This document shows positions 1-8,404 of a stretch of DNA of 64,000 nt, piece after piece (the first letter of the stretch is position 1; each line of letters opens with the position of its first letter). The notes under the pieces are model-generated. The model ran no database searches and had not been told where the DNA came from. It saw only the letters and a program-made list of their open reading frames with translations. Both the position numbers and the translations under genes were made by a program. Origin of the DNA: an uncultured Spartobacteria bacterium (GTDB lineage Bacteria > Verrucomicrobiota > Verrucomicrobiia > Chthoniobacterales > JAATET01); NCBI GenBank assembly GCA_938011325.1, contig CALLUD010000022.1:7924-71923 (forward strand), written 5' to 3'.

Positions 1-128
1 GAACGATTGGTTTCGCGGTCCTTGACGATCTGCACGGAGGAGACCGTTCCGCACTGCTGGAAATGCCGCTCAAGCTCGGATTCGGTGGTCTGATACGGCA
101 CGTTGGCGATGTAAAGGCGGTTGCCCAT
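1..128 (-). CDS. RRM-type RNA-binding protein, N-terminal part (runs off the window)
   Basis: The leftward frame starts at the ATG at 126-128 and reads MGNRLYIANVPYQTTESELE, then about 22 more residues to the window edge. LYIANVPY is an RNP2-type beta strand and the spacing to ELERHF fits an RNA recognition motif. Small single-RRM proteins of this type bind single-stranded RNA and are common in Verrucomicrobiota and cyanobacteria. The RNP1 strand and the C-terminus lie outside the window, so length and any glycine-rich tail are unknown. Confidence 0.8.
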   Translation of the reverse strand, partial: MGNRLYIANVPYQTTESELERHFQQCGTVSSVQIVKDRETNR

Positions 129-323
129 TGGGAGAGGAATGAATGGTTTTCGTAACCACATCACGCGAGCCTCTCACCTTTCAGACGGTCAGCCCACGGA
201 AGTGGGATCGCCGTAGGAATCGGGCATGTCCGAGTATTTTGCAAGCTTATCTTGCGCCGCTTTCACACCCTTGAAATATCGCGAAAGAAGGCTCTTCGAC
301 TCCGCGTTTGAATACGCCCGTGC

Positions 324-476
324 CTAGAAGAAAAGCACGTAGATGCCGTAGACAATGTGCATCAGGAAAACGAGGGAGCACAAAATCAACGTGAGCAACA
401 CCCGTGGGTAGGCGAGATAATCGGTGAGCTTGCGGGGTGCGTTCCCCGGACATGGATGCGGAACTTTGTCGGCCAT
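324..476 (-). CDS. Small membrane protein, 50 aa, ending at an amber codon with open frame beyond
   Basis: The ATG at 474-476 opens a 50-codon frame beginning MADKVPHPCPGN and ending IVYGIYVLFF, with one hydrophobic segment at residues 25-50. It stops at TAG (324-326). The same frame then stays open for 44 protein-like codons (ARAYSNAESKSLL to YGDPTSVG) up to TGA at 189-191. The gene could be a 50-residue protein as read, a 95-codon gene broken by a nonsense mutation, or one that is read through. I do not recognise the family. The intervals 129-188 and 477-558 hold nothing else I can identify. Confidence 0.5.
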   Translation of the reverse strand: MADKVPHPCPGNAPRKLTDYLAYPRVLLTLILCSLVFLMHIVYGIYVLFF

Positions 477-558
477 TACGAATGTCGGAATCGACTCCGG
501 TCGAGCGCGCCGAGCTGGGTTTCGTGGTGAGTCTCGGAGTTCACCGGAGAGACAAAAT

Positions 559-916
559 GGTGGAGGCGAGGGGAGTCGAACCCCTGTCCTGAATGCGCGT
601 CGCGCAAACCTTCTACATGCTTAGGCGGTCTTTGATTTCAGCCGGGTGCTGCGGGCCGTCACGCCACACCCAGCCTAGCGTCCACGAAATCGAATTCACC
701 GAAGGGCGCGGTCGCCCCACCCTTCAGCCAGCCTGCTGCCATCGCATTCGACCGTAGCAGGCGTCGGGCCGAACACGTCACGGCAACTTAGGCCGCGAGA
801 GCGAGATCTTCGTAATCTGCGTTTATTTTGTTTGATCCGATGATTAACGAGGCCAACGAATCATCCTCGGCATGCGGGCCTGGCACCGAACAATCAGTCG
901 AAACCAATACGCCCCC
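559..916 (-). ncRNA. ssrA: tmRNA (transfer-messenger RNA)
   Basis: tmRNA rescues stalled ribosomes and adds a degradation tag. On the minus strand the RNA starts GGGGGCGTATTGGTTTCGAC (from 916) and ends with the T-arm GGGGTTCGACTCCCC and CGCCTCCACCA (559). The 5' GGGGGCG pairs with the 3' CGCCUCC (one G-U), and the CCA is encoded. The internal frame ends in ADYEDLALAA followed by TAA at 788-790. The resume codon is probably GCA at 818-820, preceded by TAAAC, which resembles the E. coli TAGTC context. Length is 358 nt, normal for a one-piece tmRNA. Confidence 0.95.
788..820 (-). other. tmRNA tag reading frame (ADYEDLALAA, stop)
   Basis: Ten codons plus TAA inside tmRNA give the proteolysis tag ADYEDLALAA. 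The C-terminal ALAA matches the ClpXP-recognised end of most bacterial tags. The start is inferred from the conserved U and A at -5 and -4 before GCA. Reading further upstream in frame gives SNKIN, so a 14-15 residue tag is possible if the resume codon lies earlier. Confidence 0.75.
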
Positions 917-981
917 AGTTGCGTGTAATTTTCCCCACCCCGCGCCGATTTGCAACGTGGATTTCCGCGCCCGTCGCTCTC

Positions 982-1434
982 CTACTTCAGGAACCGGATC
1001 GTGAGCGGAAAATCGTAGGGCTCGCCGTTGCTCTCCTTGATCGCGCCAATGATCGTGAAGATGAGCCACGCGACCATGCCGATACCCAGCACCGGGAGCA
1101 GCAGAATGCCGACAAGGACAAACCACAGGATGCCGATCACGGCCAGCGCGACGAACAAATAGATTGCCCAGGAAATCTGGAAATTCAGCACCCGCTTCCC
1201 GACCGAATCGAGATACGCGCTCTCCGGGCGCTTGAAGAGCCAGATGGCGAGCGGGCCGATCAGGTTCAGCCCGGGCACCGACGAACAGCCGAAGATAGCC
1301 AGCAGCGCCGACAAATGAATCGCGATCGCCCACTGGCTTTCCGTCACCTTGCCGGGCGAAGGTTGTGGTGCTGGAGAAGGACCCGACATGGGGGCTGGAG
1401 ACGATGACGGAGAAATCGGGGTATCGTCGCTCAT
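982..1434 (-). CDS. DUF4870-type small membrane protein
   Basis: This 150-residue protein begins MSDDTPISPSSSPAP, a Pro/Ser-rich cytosolic leader of about 35 residues, then carries three hydrophobic segments. The middle has KRVLNFQISWAIY and the end has NGEPYDFPLTIRFLK, both typical of the DUF4870/Tic20-like family of small membrane proteins with unknown function. An in-frame ATG 18 bases upstream exists, but MSDDTP gives the usual start for this family. It lies just upstream of the tmRNA gene on the same strand. Confidence 0.75.
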   Translation of the reverse strand: MSDDTPISPSSSPAPMSGPSPAPQPSPGKVTESQWAIAIHLSALLAIFGCSSVPGLNLIGPLAIWLFKRPESAYLDSVGKRVLNFQISWAIYLFVALAVIGILWFVLVGILLLPVLGIGMVAWLIFTIIGAIKESNGEPYDFPLTIRFLK

Positions 1435-1473
1435 GCAACGAGGCCCTACCACGTTGCGGGCGACGCGACGAGT

Positions 1474-2808
1474 TTATTTCCCCGCCTCGAACTGCGCCCG
1501 CCAATACTCGAGCCGTTCCTTGATGCGCTTCTCGAGCCCATTCTCCGTCGGCTCGTAGTAGATCCGCCCCTCCGGCAGATACGCCTGCGGCACGAATCCA
1601 CCCTCGTAATCGTGGGCGTATTTGTAGCCCGCGCCGTGGCCGAGCTGCTTCGCGCCTTTGTAGTGGCTGTCCCGCAGGTGCGCCGGCACGGCCAGGGTGC
1701 GCCCCTCACGAACCTCCGCGCTCGCGGCTCCGATCGCCTTTGTGGCGCTGTTGCTCTTCGGTGCGGTCGCGACGTAGAGCGCCGCGTGCGCGAGATTCAA
1801 CTGCGCCTCCGGCAATCCCACAAACTCGACCGCATGCGCCGCGGCGGTCGCGACAAGCAACGCGTTGGAATCCGCCAGTCCCACGTCCTCGCTCGCGCAG
1901 ATGACAATGCGCCGCGCGATGAACCGCGGGTCCTCACCCGCGTAGAGCATCTTCGCCAGCCAGTAAATCGTCGCGTCCGGATCGCTGCCGCGCATGCTCT
2001 TGATGAACGCGCTGATCGTGTCGTAGTGCGCATCACCGTCTCCATCGTAAACGATCGCCTTGCGCTGAATGCTCTCCTCGGCAACGGCAAGCGTGATGTG
2101 AATCGTGCCATCTTCCGACGCGGGCGTCGTCATCGCGGCCAGCTCCAGGGCGTTCAAACACTTCCGCGCATCGCCATCGCTGATCGTCGCAAGGTGGCGG
2201 GCGGCATCGGGATCGAGAACAATCGAGCTCCTCCCCAACCCCCGCTCCGGATCCCCCACCGCGCGCTCCATGAGCTGCAGCAGGTCTTCGTCGGTCAGCG
2301 GCTGGAGCTGGAAAACCTGCGATCGCGAGACGAGCGGCGAATTGACGTAGAAAAATGGATTGTGCGTCGTCGCGCCGATCAGCCGCAACCGGCCGCTCTC
2401 GACATCGGGCAGCAGCACGTCCTGCTGGGATTTGTTGAAACGATGGATTTCATCGACGAACAAAATCGTCGGCGGTCCGCCATTCCTCGCCCGAGTCGCC
2501 GCCGCCGCGCTCACCCGACGCAAATCCGCAACCGAACTCTCCACCGCATTCAGCCGCTCGAACCGGGAACGCGTCGTTTCCGCGATCACCTGCGCCAGAC
2601 TCGTCTTTCCCGTCCCGGGCGGACCGAAGAAAATCACCGACGAAAGCCGATCCGCCTCGATCGCGCGTCGCAGCAGCTTCCCCTCGCCGATGATGTGTTG
2701 CTGGCCGACGATCTCGTCGAGCGTTCGCGGGCGCATCCGGGCCGCCAGCGGAGCATTCGCCGGCACGGCCATTGATTCGACATTGTCCGCCGCAAACAAA
2801 TCCTCCAT
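1474..2808 (-). CDS. rarA: Replication-associated recombination protein A (AAA+ ATPase)
   Basis: RarA (MgsA) is a clamp-loader-like AAA+ ATPase acting at stalled replication forks. The 444-residue protein has Walker A GPPGTGKTS at residues 62-70, Walker B ILFVDEIH around 115-122, a sensor-1 region LIGATTHNPFF and the C-terminal tetramerisation part with the conserved GYKYAHDYEGGFVPQAYLP. Length matches the family (about 430-450). The start MEDLFAADN was chosen because the frame upstream overlaps the divergent stress gene and is not conserved-looking. The divergent gap to the stress gene is only 63 bases. Confidence 0.95.
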   Translation of the reverse strand: MEDLFAADNVESMAVPANAPLAARMRPRTLDEIVGQQHIIGEGKLLRRAIEADRLSSVIFFGPPGTGKTSLAQVIAETTRSRFERLNAVESSVADLRRVSAAAATRARNGGPPTILFVDEIHRFNKSQQDVLLPDVESGRLRLIGATTHNPFFYVNSPLVSRSQVFQLQPLTDEDLLQLMERAVGDPERGLGRSSIVLDPDAARHLATISDGDARKCLNALELAAMTTPASEDGTIHITLAVAEESIQRKAIVYDGDGDAHYDTISAFIKSMRGSDPDATIYWLAKMLYAGEDPRFIARRIVICASEDVGLADSNALLVATAAAHAVEFVGLPEAQLNLAHAALYVATAPKSNSATKAIGAASAEVREGRTLAVPAHLRDSHYKGAKQLGHGAGYKYAHDYEGGFVPQAYLPEGRIYYEPTENGLEKRIKERLEYWRAQFEAGK

Positions 2809-2871
2809 TTCGCCACTATGCCAGCACGGGATTGGCTCGCAAGCCGCGCCATTCCATGGGATAGTTTGGAC

Positions 2872-3321
2872 ATGAAGACGCTCCTTGCCGCCGTGGATTT
2901 CAGCGACGCTTCGCAGAAGATCGTCACATTTGCCGCCGATCTGGCCGGCGCTCTCGATGCAAAAGTCGTGCTGCTCCATGTCGTGGAGCCCGTCGCAAAT
3001 TACGTCCCCGTCGGTGCGGCAATGGACGTCATCGAAACCGCACCGCCGCCGGTGATGGAGGAGGACCTCAACGCGCAGCGAGCCCATCTCGAGCGGATCG
3101 CCGAGGGAGTCCCCAATGTGGAGACCGTGGCCACGATCGGTCTCGCCGCCGACGAGATTCTCAGTCAGGCCGAGGAACGCAATGCCTCCATGATCATTCT
3201 CGGCTCCCACGGCCACGGCGCCCTCTACCATTTGTTTGCCGGCAGCGTCGTTACGTCGGTCCTCAAACGCGCCACGGCTCCCGTCGTGGTCGTTCCGGTC
3301 GGCGAGAAGCCGCGCAAATAG
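2872..3321 (+). CDS. Universal stress protein, UspA family
   Basis: The 149-residue protein starts MKTLLAAVDFSDAS, the usual first beta strand with the nucleotide-binding Asp. Near residues 111-126 it has GSHGHG and a following G-S, the G-2x-G-9x-G-S ATP-binding signature of UspA/MJ0577-type proteins. It is a single-domain cytosolic protein, normal in size. The ATG at 2872 was chosen over an upstream in-frame ATG (2818) because UspA domains begin there. A weak -10-like GATAGT at 2860-2865 sits 6 bases before the ATG, so a leaderless message is possible. Confidence 0.9.
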   Translation: MKTLLAAVDFSDASQKIVTFAADLAGALDAKVVLLHVVEPVANYVPVGAAMDVIETAPPPVMEEDLNAQRAHLERIAEGVPNVETVATIGLAADEILSQAEERNASMIILGSHGHGALYHLFAGSVVTSVLKRATAPVVVVPVGEKPRK

Positions 3322-3324
3322 CGA

Positions 3325-4473
3325 TCAACTCCCGGACACCGACGCGTAAAGCCGTGCCATCGCGGCGCTCACGGCATCCCGCGAGAATTTCCCCCGCACG
3401 CGTTCCGCTCCTCCCGCTGCAATTCGCGCGTAACTCTCCGGATTCGTAATCAACTCACGCACCGCGCCGGCGACCTCCTCGACGTTTCCTTCCTCACACA
3501 GCATCCCGGTTTCCCCGTGCGTGATCACCTCGGGAATGCCTCCGTGTCGCGTCGTCACGACCGGCAGGCCCGTCGCCATCGCCTCGAGCAGGCTGTTCGG
3601 AACGCCTTCGGTATCTCCGGCCACCGTTTCACTCGGATGCAAAAACACATGGGCGGACCCGTAGAGATCCCGCAGCGCCGCCTGCCCGAGAAATCCCGCA
3701 AAATGGACGCGTCCGGCGATTCCCAGCTGCGTCGCCAGGCCCCGCAACTCCGCCTCCATCGGTCCGCTGCCGGCGATTACGAAGGTCATCTTCGGAAACT
3801 CCGGCACAAGTCTGGCAAAGGCTCGCAGACTGGTGGCGATTCCCTTCTTGGGAATGAGTCGGGACGCCTGCACAAGGCGGTAGGAGCCATCCGCCGGCAG
3901 CTCCCGGGAATGAAAGGTCAGGTCCGGCAACACGGTCGGCAGCACGCTCAGCTTCCCGGGCGGACAGCCGAGCTCACGCACCGCATCGACCAGCGCCGAA
4001 CTTCGACAGGCAACCGCGCTTGCGGCGGCGAACATCCGCCGGCGGGCATCGGCGTAGGCCGGTGTCGCAATCGCGCCGGTTACGTCGGCCCCGTGGAAGG
4101 AAACCACGACCGGCACATCGACTGTTTCCAGCAGCGGCAACAGATGCACCGCGACGTTGCCGAAGAACACATGCAAAACCCGCGTGCGATGGCGGGTCAG
4201 GATGGCCCGGATGCGCGCGGCCTCGCCGGCTGAAATCTGCCACGGTGCCCCGCTACCGTGCCGCTCACGTGCCCGTGCGACAAACCGCCAGAACGACCTC
4301 GGCACGACTTCCAGCAAGGGGGCCGGAAACACATCGAGATTCTCCACCTTCTGGGCCACGACAAACGACCGCCACCCCTCGCCCACCGCGGCGATCTGCC
4401 GGTGGACGTGATGCATCTCCGGTTTGAGATATGTCGCGCAAAAGAACGCGACGACCGAATCACTACCAGTCAA
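3325..4473 (-). CDS. Glycosyltransferase, family 4 (GT-B fold)
   Basis: This 382-residue cytosolic enzyme moves a sugar from a nucleotide donor, probably in surface polysaccharide synthesis. The N-terminal half contains VVSFHGADV. The C-terminal Glycos_transf_1 domain has ASRLIPKKGI, VIAGSGP, and GVPNSLLEAMATGLPVVTT, which holds the E-x7-E-like donor-binding region. Overall layout resembles WcaL/colanic-acid type transferases. Its ATG overlaps the end of the upstream small exported-protein gene by 11 bases. It converges with the stress gene, with a gap of 3 bases. Substrate cannot be told. Confidence 0.85.
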   Translation of the reverse strand: MTGSDSVVAFFCATYLKPEMHHVHRQIAAVGEGWRSFVVAQKVENLDVFPAPLLEVVPRSFWRFVARARERHGSGAPWQISAGEAARIRAILTRHRTRVLHVFFGNVAVHLLPLLETVDVPVVVSFHGADVTGAIATPAYADARRRMFAAASAVACRSSALVDAVRELGCPPGKLSVLPTVLPDLTFHSRELPADGSYRLVQASRLIPKKGIATSLRAFARLVPEFPKMTFVIAGSGPMEAELRGLATQLGIAGRVHFAGFLGQAALRDLYGSAHVFLHPSETVAGDTEGVPNSLLEAMATGLPVVTTRHGGIPEVITHGETGMLCEEGNVEEVAGAVRELITNPESYARIAAGGAERVRGKFSRDAVSAAMARLYASVSGS

Positions 4474-4765
4474 GCGCCAGAACGATGAATCCCTTCGGCT
4501 TGCCCGCGTCTTCCTCCGCGTAGGTGACCGTTCCGTTTGTGCGCCCGTTGCCGTATTCCGCGGGCGCTGCGGGATTAACGAGCTGCCACGGCTTCTTCAC
4601 GTTGAAAATCTCCGCCACGATTCCTTCCACGCTCGGTCGCGGCTCGGTGGGCACCGGAATGACCGGCATCTCCTCCTGCACGCCGCCCGGCGCGACAAAC
4701 TCCTGCGCGTGCGCGCCCGTTCCAAGCGTCAACAACGTCAGGAGGACTGCTGCCCATGCTTTCAT
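4463..4765 (-). CDS. Small exported protein, unknown
   Basis: A 100-residue protein with a clear signal peptide: MKAWAAVLLTLLTLGTGAHA, cleaved after AHA. The mature part is about 80 residues, Pro- and Gly-rich early, with IVAEIFNVKKPWQLVNP and a C-terminal FIVLALDW. I do not recognise a family. The 3' end overlaps the start of the glycosyltransferase gene by 11 bases, so the two are probably translated from one message. The next gene, kdsD, is divergent across an 88-base gap. Confidence 0.7.
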   Translation of the reverse strand: MKAWAAVLLTLLTLGTGAHAQEFVAPGGVQEEMPVIPVPTEPRPSVEGIVAEIFNVKKPWQLVNPAAPAEYGNGRTNGTVTYAEEDAGKPKGFIVLALDW

Positions 4766-4853
4766 GGTTCTTAGTCTAGGCGAGTCGCCTCCCGCGGACA
4801 AGTCGCGCAATCTTCTTTAGCGTCGCCCCTTTCCATCCTAGGCTGGACGGTCC

Positions 4854-5825
4854 ATGGACATCCTTGCCAAGGCCCGCCGGGTTTTTGAAATCGAGATTTC
4901 CGAAATGCAGGCCGTCGCCGGCCGCCTCGATCAATCCTTCGTCAAAGCCGTGGAAGTGCTCCGCAAAGCGGTCGATGCACGGCAGAAGATCGTCGTCGTG
5001 GGTGTCGGCAAATCGGGGCAGATCGGCGAAAAGATCGCCGCGACGCTCACGAGCACCGGCAGCCCGGCCGTGGTGTTGAATTCGTTGAACGCGCTCCACG
5101 GCGACCTCGGCATCGTCGCCGACGGCGATGTGGTGCTGGCGCTGAGCTACAGTGGCGAAACCGAGGAACTCAACAACCTCCTTCCCGCCCTCGCCCGGTT
5201 CGATGTTCAGCTGATTGCCATCACGGGAAGAACCGACTCCTCGCTCGGTCGCGCGGCCAATATCGTGCTCGACGTCGCCGTTTCCCAGGAGGCCTGCCCG
5301 TTGAATCTCGCGCCCACCTCGAGCACGACGGCGATGCTTGCACTCGGCGATGCCCTTGCCATGGTGCTTCTCGAAGCACGCGGATTCGACAAGGACGCCT
5401 TTGCGCGCTTCCATCCCGGCGGCACGCTCGGCCGCAACCTGCTCCTCAAGGTCCGCGAAATCATGCGCGGCTTCGATCAGCTCGCGCTCGTGGAGCCGGG
5501 AACAACCGTCGTCGATGCCATCAAGACCATGACCGGAAAACGCGCCGGCGCCGCAGTTGTCGTGGACAAGGACGGGCGCCTGCTCGGCATTTTCACCCAT
5601 GGCGACTTCGCGCGGCATTTCCCGGAGGCACCCGACATCGGCGCCCGACCGGTGAAGGATTTCATGACCCCGGGCCCCATCACGATCTCCGCCGACAAAC
5701 TCGCCGCCGAGGTGCTGCACGTGCTGCAGACACACCGCATCGACGATCTGGTGGTCGTGGATTCCGACTCGCGGCCCGTCGGCATTGTTGACTCGCAGGA
5801 CCTCTCGCGTCACAAACTGCTGTAA
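4854..5825 (+). CDS. kdsD: D-arabinose 5-phosphate isomerase (KdsD/KpsF family)
   Basis: The enzyme converts ribulose 5-phosphate to arabinose 5-phosphate, the first step toward Kdo of lipopolysaccharide. The 323-residue protein has a SIS domain (about 35-180) with VGVGKSGQIGEKIAATL, HGDLGIV and LSYSGETEEL, and two CBS domains (about 205-323), the standard layout. Conserved PLNLAPTSSTTAMLALGDA and FHPGGTLGR are present. A possible -10 TAGGCT lies at 4839-4844. With gmhA and the heptose adenylyltransferase it points to a lipopolysaccharide core. Confidence 0.92.
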   Translation: MDILAKARRVFEIEISEMQAVAGRLDQSFVKAVEVLRKAVDARQKIVVVGVGKSGQIGEKIAATLTSTGSPAVVLNSLNALHGDLGIVADGDVVLALSYSGETEELNNLLPALARFDVQLIAITGRTDSSLGRAANIVLDVAVSQEACPLNLAPTSSTTAMLALGDALAMVLLEARGFDKDAFARFHPGGTLGRNLLLKVREIMRGFDQLALVEPGTTVVDAIKTMTGKRAGAAVVVDKDGRLLGIFTHGDFARHFPEAPDIGARPVKDFMTPGPITISADKLAAEVLHVLQTHRIDDLVVVDSDSRPVGIVDSQDLSRHKLL

Positions 5826-5889
5826 TTCTCTTTCCATCAAACCCTCAACTCACCAACACTCCACACCCTAGCTCTCAACAAACTCATAC

Positions 5890-6447
5890 ATGGCTCTCGC
5901 AAACGATCTCCGCAAAGGCATGGCCATCCGCTACAACGGAAATCCGGCCATCGTCCTCGACGTCCAGCACCGCACTCCCGGCAACCTCCGCGCCTTCGTG
6001 CAGGTCATTCTCCGCTACATCAATACCGGCAAATCCGCCGACGTGCGGTTTTCCTCCACCGAGAAAGTGGATGTCGTCGAGACGACCCGCCAGGAGCTCG
6101 AGTTCAGCTACTCCGATCCGCAGGGCTACCATTTCATGGATCCCGAGACCTACGAGACCATCACGCTGAACTCTGATTTGCTCGCGGACGCAAAGGATTA
6201 CCTCGTCGAAAACCTCAAGGTGAACGTCCTCAGCGTCGAGGGCCGCCCCGTGCAGGTTGAGCTTCCGTCCATCGTCGAACTCAAGGTCACCGAAAGCGCC
6301 GAAGGCGTGAGAGGCGACAGCGCGAACAACGTGCAGAAGCCCGCCACCCTCGAGACCGGCAAGGTGATCAACGTCCCGCTCTTCATCAAGGAAGGCGAAA
6401 TCATCAAGGTGAGCACCGCCGACGGCAGCTACATGGGCCGCGCGTAA
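5890..6447 (+). CDS. efp: Translation elongation factor P
   Basis: EF-P relieves ribosome stalling at consecutive prolines. The 185-residue protein has the three beta-barrel domains of the family and the C-terminal signature KVINVPLFIKEGEIIKVSTADG. The tip of the first-domain loop reads PGNLRAF. Aligned by hand to E. coli EF-P, Asn32 takes the place of Lys34, the residue modified by beta-lysylation, with an Arg two residues later. The modification enzymes EpmA/EpmB and EarP are not in the window. A strong terminator follows at once. Confidence 0.95.
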   Translation: MALANDLRKGMAIRYNGNPAIVLDVQHRTPGNLRAFVQVILRYINTGKSADVRFSSTEKVDVVETTRQELEFSYSDPQGYHFMDPETYETITLNSDLLADAKDYLVENLKVNVLSVEGRPVQVELPSIVELKVTESAEGVRGDSANNVQKPATLETGKVINVPLFIKEGEIIKVSTADGSYMGRA

Positions 6448-6471
6448 AGCGCCGATTTCCCTTTTCCGAAA

Positions 6472-6502
6472 GGCCCGCCCGGGAAACCGCGGCGGGTTTT
6501 TC
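6472..6502 (+). terminator. Rho-independent terminator after efp
   Basis: The arms CCCGCC (6474-6479) and GGCGGG (6491-6496) form a GC-only stem followed directly by five T residues (6497-6501), 25 bases after the efp stop codon. The facing gene ends at 6516, so this site separates two convergent genes. Confidence 0.85.
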
Positions 6503-6515
6503 GTGCCGTAAACGC

Positions 6516-7517
6516 TTACTTCCGCGTGACCTTCCGGGTCGACTTCGTCACGAGACCGCTGTCACTGCGCGCGAGAATCTCGATCTGCGACGAACCCTTT
6601 GGCACACGCACCCGCGCCTTCCAGGAATCCGTGCCCTCGGCTTTCTTGAAGCGCCCCTTGCTGCCATCGCGGTTCACGCGATAGCGGACGACCTTGACCC
6701 TGTTGCCGAGGTCCACCTTCGCCCTGCCGCGGACTGTCACCGTGGAATCCTGGGTGCGCAGGTGACGTTTTCCCTTCACCTTCAAACGAGGCGGATTGCC
6801 CACAAACGCCGTGTAGCTGACATCGCCGACATACATCTGCAGGAAGCTCGCGGCGTTCACCGTGTTGAAGGGCGGCTGAAAAATGCCAAACGCATCGAGG
6901 AAGAGATTCAGCCCCGGTTGCGGAATATCGAGTTGCGAAGTCCGGTTCTCGACCTGGATTTCGAGCTGCCCGTAGCCGAACCTCCCGGCCTGCGGGTTCC
7001 ACGAGTAGCTCCACTCGAGAATTCGCGACGGCCCTGCGACCGGCACGCTGAATGACTCGCCAACAAACGCCGTGCCATCGGTGAACTCGACGACCGGCTC
7101 GCAGATCACCGAACCACCCGATCCGGTCATTGCGATGCCGACGACCTGAATGATGTTGCCGACCTTCTTCCGCGCGAAGTGGCCGATGTAGATTGTCGCG
7201 TCATACGGCGGCACCGTGCTGATGCGTTGCAGCACAAGGCGCCCATTTGCCGACACGGCGGAGTCGCGGACGAACTTCCCGCCCAGATAAAGATCCGCGT
7301 AGTAATTGAATCGCGGGATCGGCTGGAAGATGCCGCCGGCGGCGCCCTTGTTGCCCGTGATGCCGGTCACCTCCTGCCCGTAAAACAGGGTGGAAAGCGA
7401 TTTCTTCCAATTCTTCGGCGAAGTCTTGAACCGCTCACCGCGCTGGTAAACCGCAGAGTGCGCAGGCAACGCCGTCAGCAAACAAACAAGAGAACAGAAA
7501 ACGGCGCGAAATTTCAT
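6516..7517 (-). CDS. Exported protein of unknown function
   Basis: The 333-residue protein starts MKFRAVFCSLVCLLTALPAHS, a signal peptide. The body is Gly- and aromatic-rich and beta-like. The last 80 residues are very basic, with repeated TVTVRGRAKVDLGNRVKVV and ending STRKVTRK; this resembles an Ig-like carbohydrate- or surface-binding tail, but I cannot name a family. An open frame continues upstream of the ATG, but MKF at 7515-7517 is the only start that gives a signal peptide. It is a single gene, convergent with efp. Confidence 0.7.
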   Translation of the reverse strand: MKFRAVFCSLVCLLTALPAHSAVYQRGERFKTSPKNWKKSLSTLFYGQEVTGITGNKGAAGGIFQPIPRFNYYADLYLGGKFVRDSAVSANGRLVLQRISTVPPYDATIYIGHFARKKVGNIIQVVGIAMTGSGGSVICEPVVEFTDGTAFVGESFSVPVAGPSRILEWSYSWNPQAGRFGYGQLEIQVENRTSQLDIPQPGLNLFLDAFGIFQPPFNTVNAASFLQMYVGDVSYTAFVGNPPRLKVKGKRHLRTQDSTVTVRGRAKVDLGNRVKVVRYRVNRDGSKGRFKKAEGTDSWKARVRVPKGSSQIEILARSDSGLVTKSTRKVTRK

Positions 7518-7624
7518 GGCTTGGCGGCGGCCCGCACTATGCCCCACCGCTTTTGCCGGATGCAAGACGGACATGCGCGAATTCGAGTGTCGCCAGCGGC
7601 CCGATCGCTCTGCTAAACGCAACT

Positions 7625-8404
7625 GTGGCCAAGGCGAAGGCGAAGCGGCGGACCACCGCCAAATCCAGGAAAACGAAGCTCCGCACGGACGTCGCACCCG
7701 CCGTCGGCCCGGCAACCGTGCCCACGCGCTGGGTGAAATTTGTGGTCGGCCTCTTTCTGCTGCCACCCGCGTGGGTTCTCACGCAGACGTTCTTCACGGC
7801 ATTCGCGCGCGCCACGATTCATCAGGGGTTCTGGGCAACGGAGGAATTCTGGTTCTTCGGGCTGGGGCTGCTGATCTGGCTGTGTGCGTTCTTTGCATTG
7901 CCACGGCCGATGTGGATCTACGTCTTCGGCCATGAACTCACGCATGCCGTTTGGGTGCTCCTGCACGGCGGCAAGGTCAGCCAGTTCCATGTCACTCCGC
8001 GCGGCGGGCACGTCCTCTCCGATCGCATCAACACGCTCATCGCACTCGCCCCGTATTTCTTTCCCATCTACAGCCTGCTGGTGATCGTCATTTACGGAGC
8101 CGCCAGCCTGTTCTGGGACATGACCCCGTTCCGTCCCCTGCTTTACATGCTCATCGGCGCGACGTGGGCCTTTCACATCACGTTTACGCTCTGGATGATT
8201 CCGCGCGGACAATCCGACCTCACCTACGGCGGCACGTTTTATTCGCTGACGATCATCTATCTGCTGAATCTCGCGATTCTCTCGGTGTTTCTCATCATTG
8301 CCTCACCGGGAATCACGCTCGTGGGATTCGCCAGGGAATTGCTCACCAACGCGGTCGAGTTCACCGCGCTGGTCACCCGGGCACTCCACACGTTGAAGTT
8401 TTGA
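7625..8404 (+). CDS. M50-like membrane metalloprotease homologue
   Basis: About 259 residues with a very basic first 30 residues (AKAKAKRRTTAKSRKTK) and five to six hydrophobic segments. The sequence YVFGHELTHAVWVLLHGG holds an HExxH motif within a membrane segment, as in site-2 proteases (peptidase M50). The second zinc motif (NPDG type) is not evident, so activity is uncertain. The GTG at 7625 is my preferred start because translation before it is not protein-like; an ATG at 7553 is in frame. The stop codon overlaps the start of the next gene. Confidence 0.65.
   Translation: MAKAKAKRRTTAKSRKTKLRTDVAPAVGPATVPTRWVKFVVGLFLLPPAWVLTQTFFTAFARATIHQGFWATEEFWFFGLGLLIWLCAFFALPRPMWIYVFGHELTHAVWVLLHGGKVSQFHVTPRGGHVLSDRINTLIALAPYFFPIYSLLVIVIYGAASLFWDMTPFRPLLYMLIGATWAFHITFTLWMIPRGQSDLTYGGTFYSLTIIYLLNLAILSVFLIIASPGITLVGFARELLTNAVEFTALVTRALHTLKF

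Noticed and set aside
559..916. tmRNA as an integration site for a genomic island
   Set aside because: No integrase, no repeated tmRNA 3' end and no foreign-looking block is found on either side within the window.
788..1504. A 238-codon minus-strand frame across tmRNA and the DUF4870 gene
   Set aside because: It runs through the tmRNA tag and is a shadow of the DUF4870 gene in another frame; only the last ten codons are meaningful.
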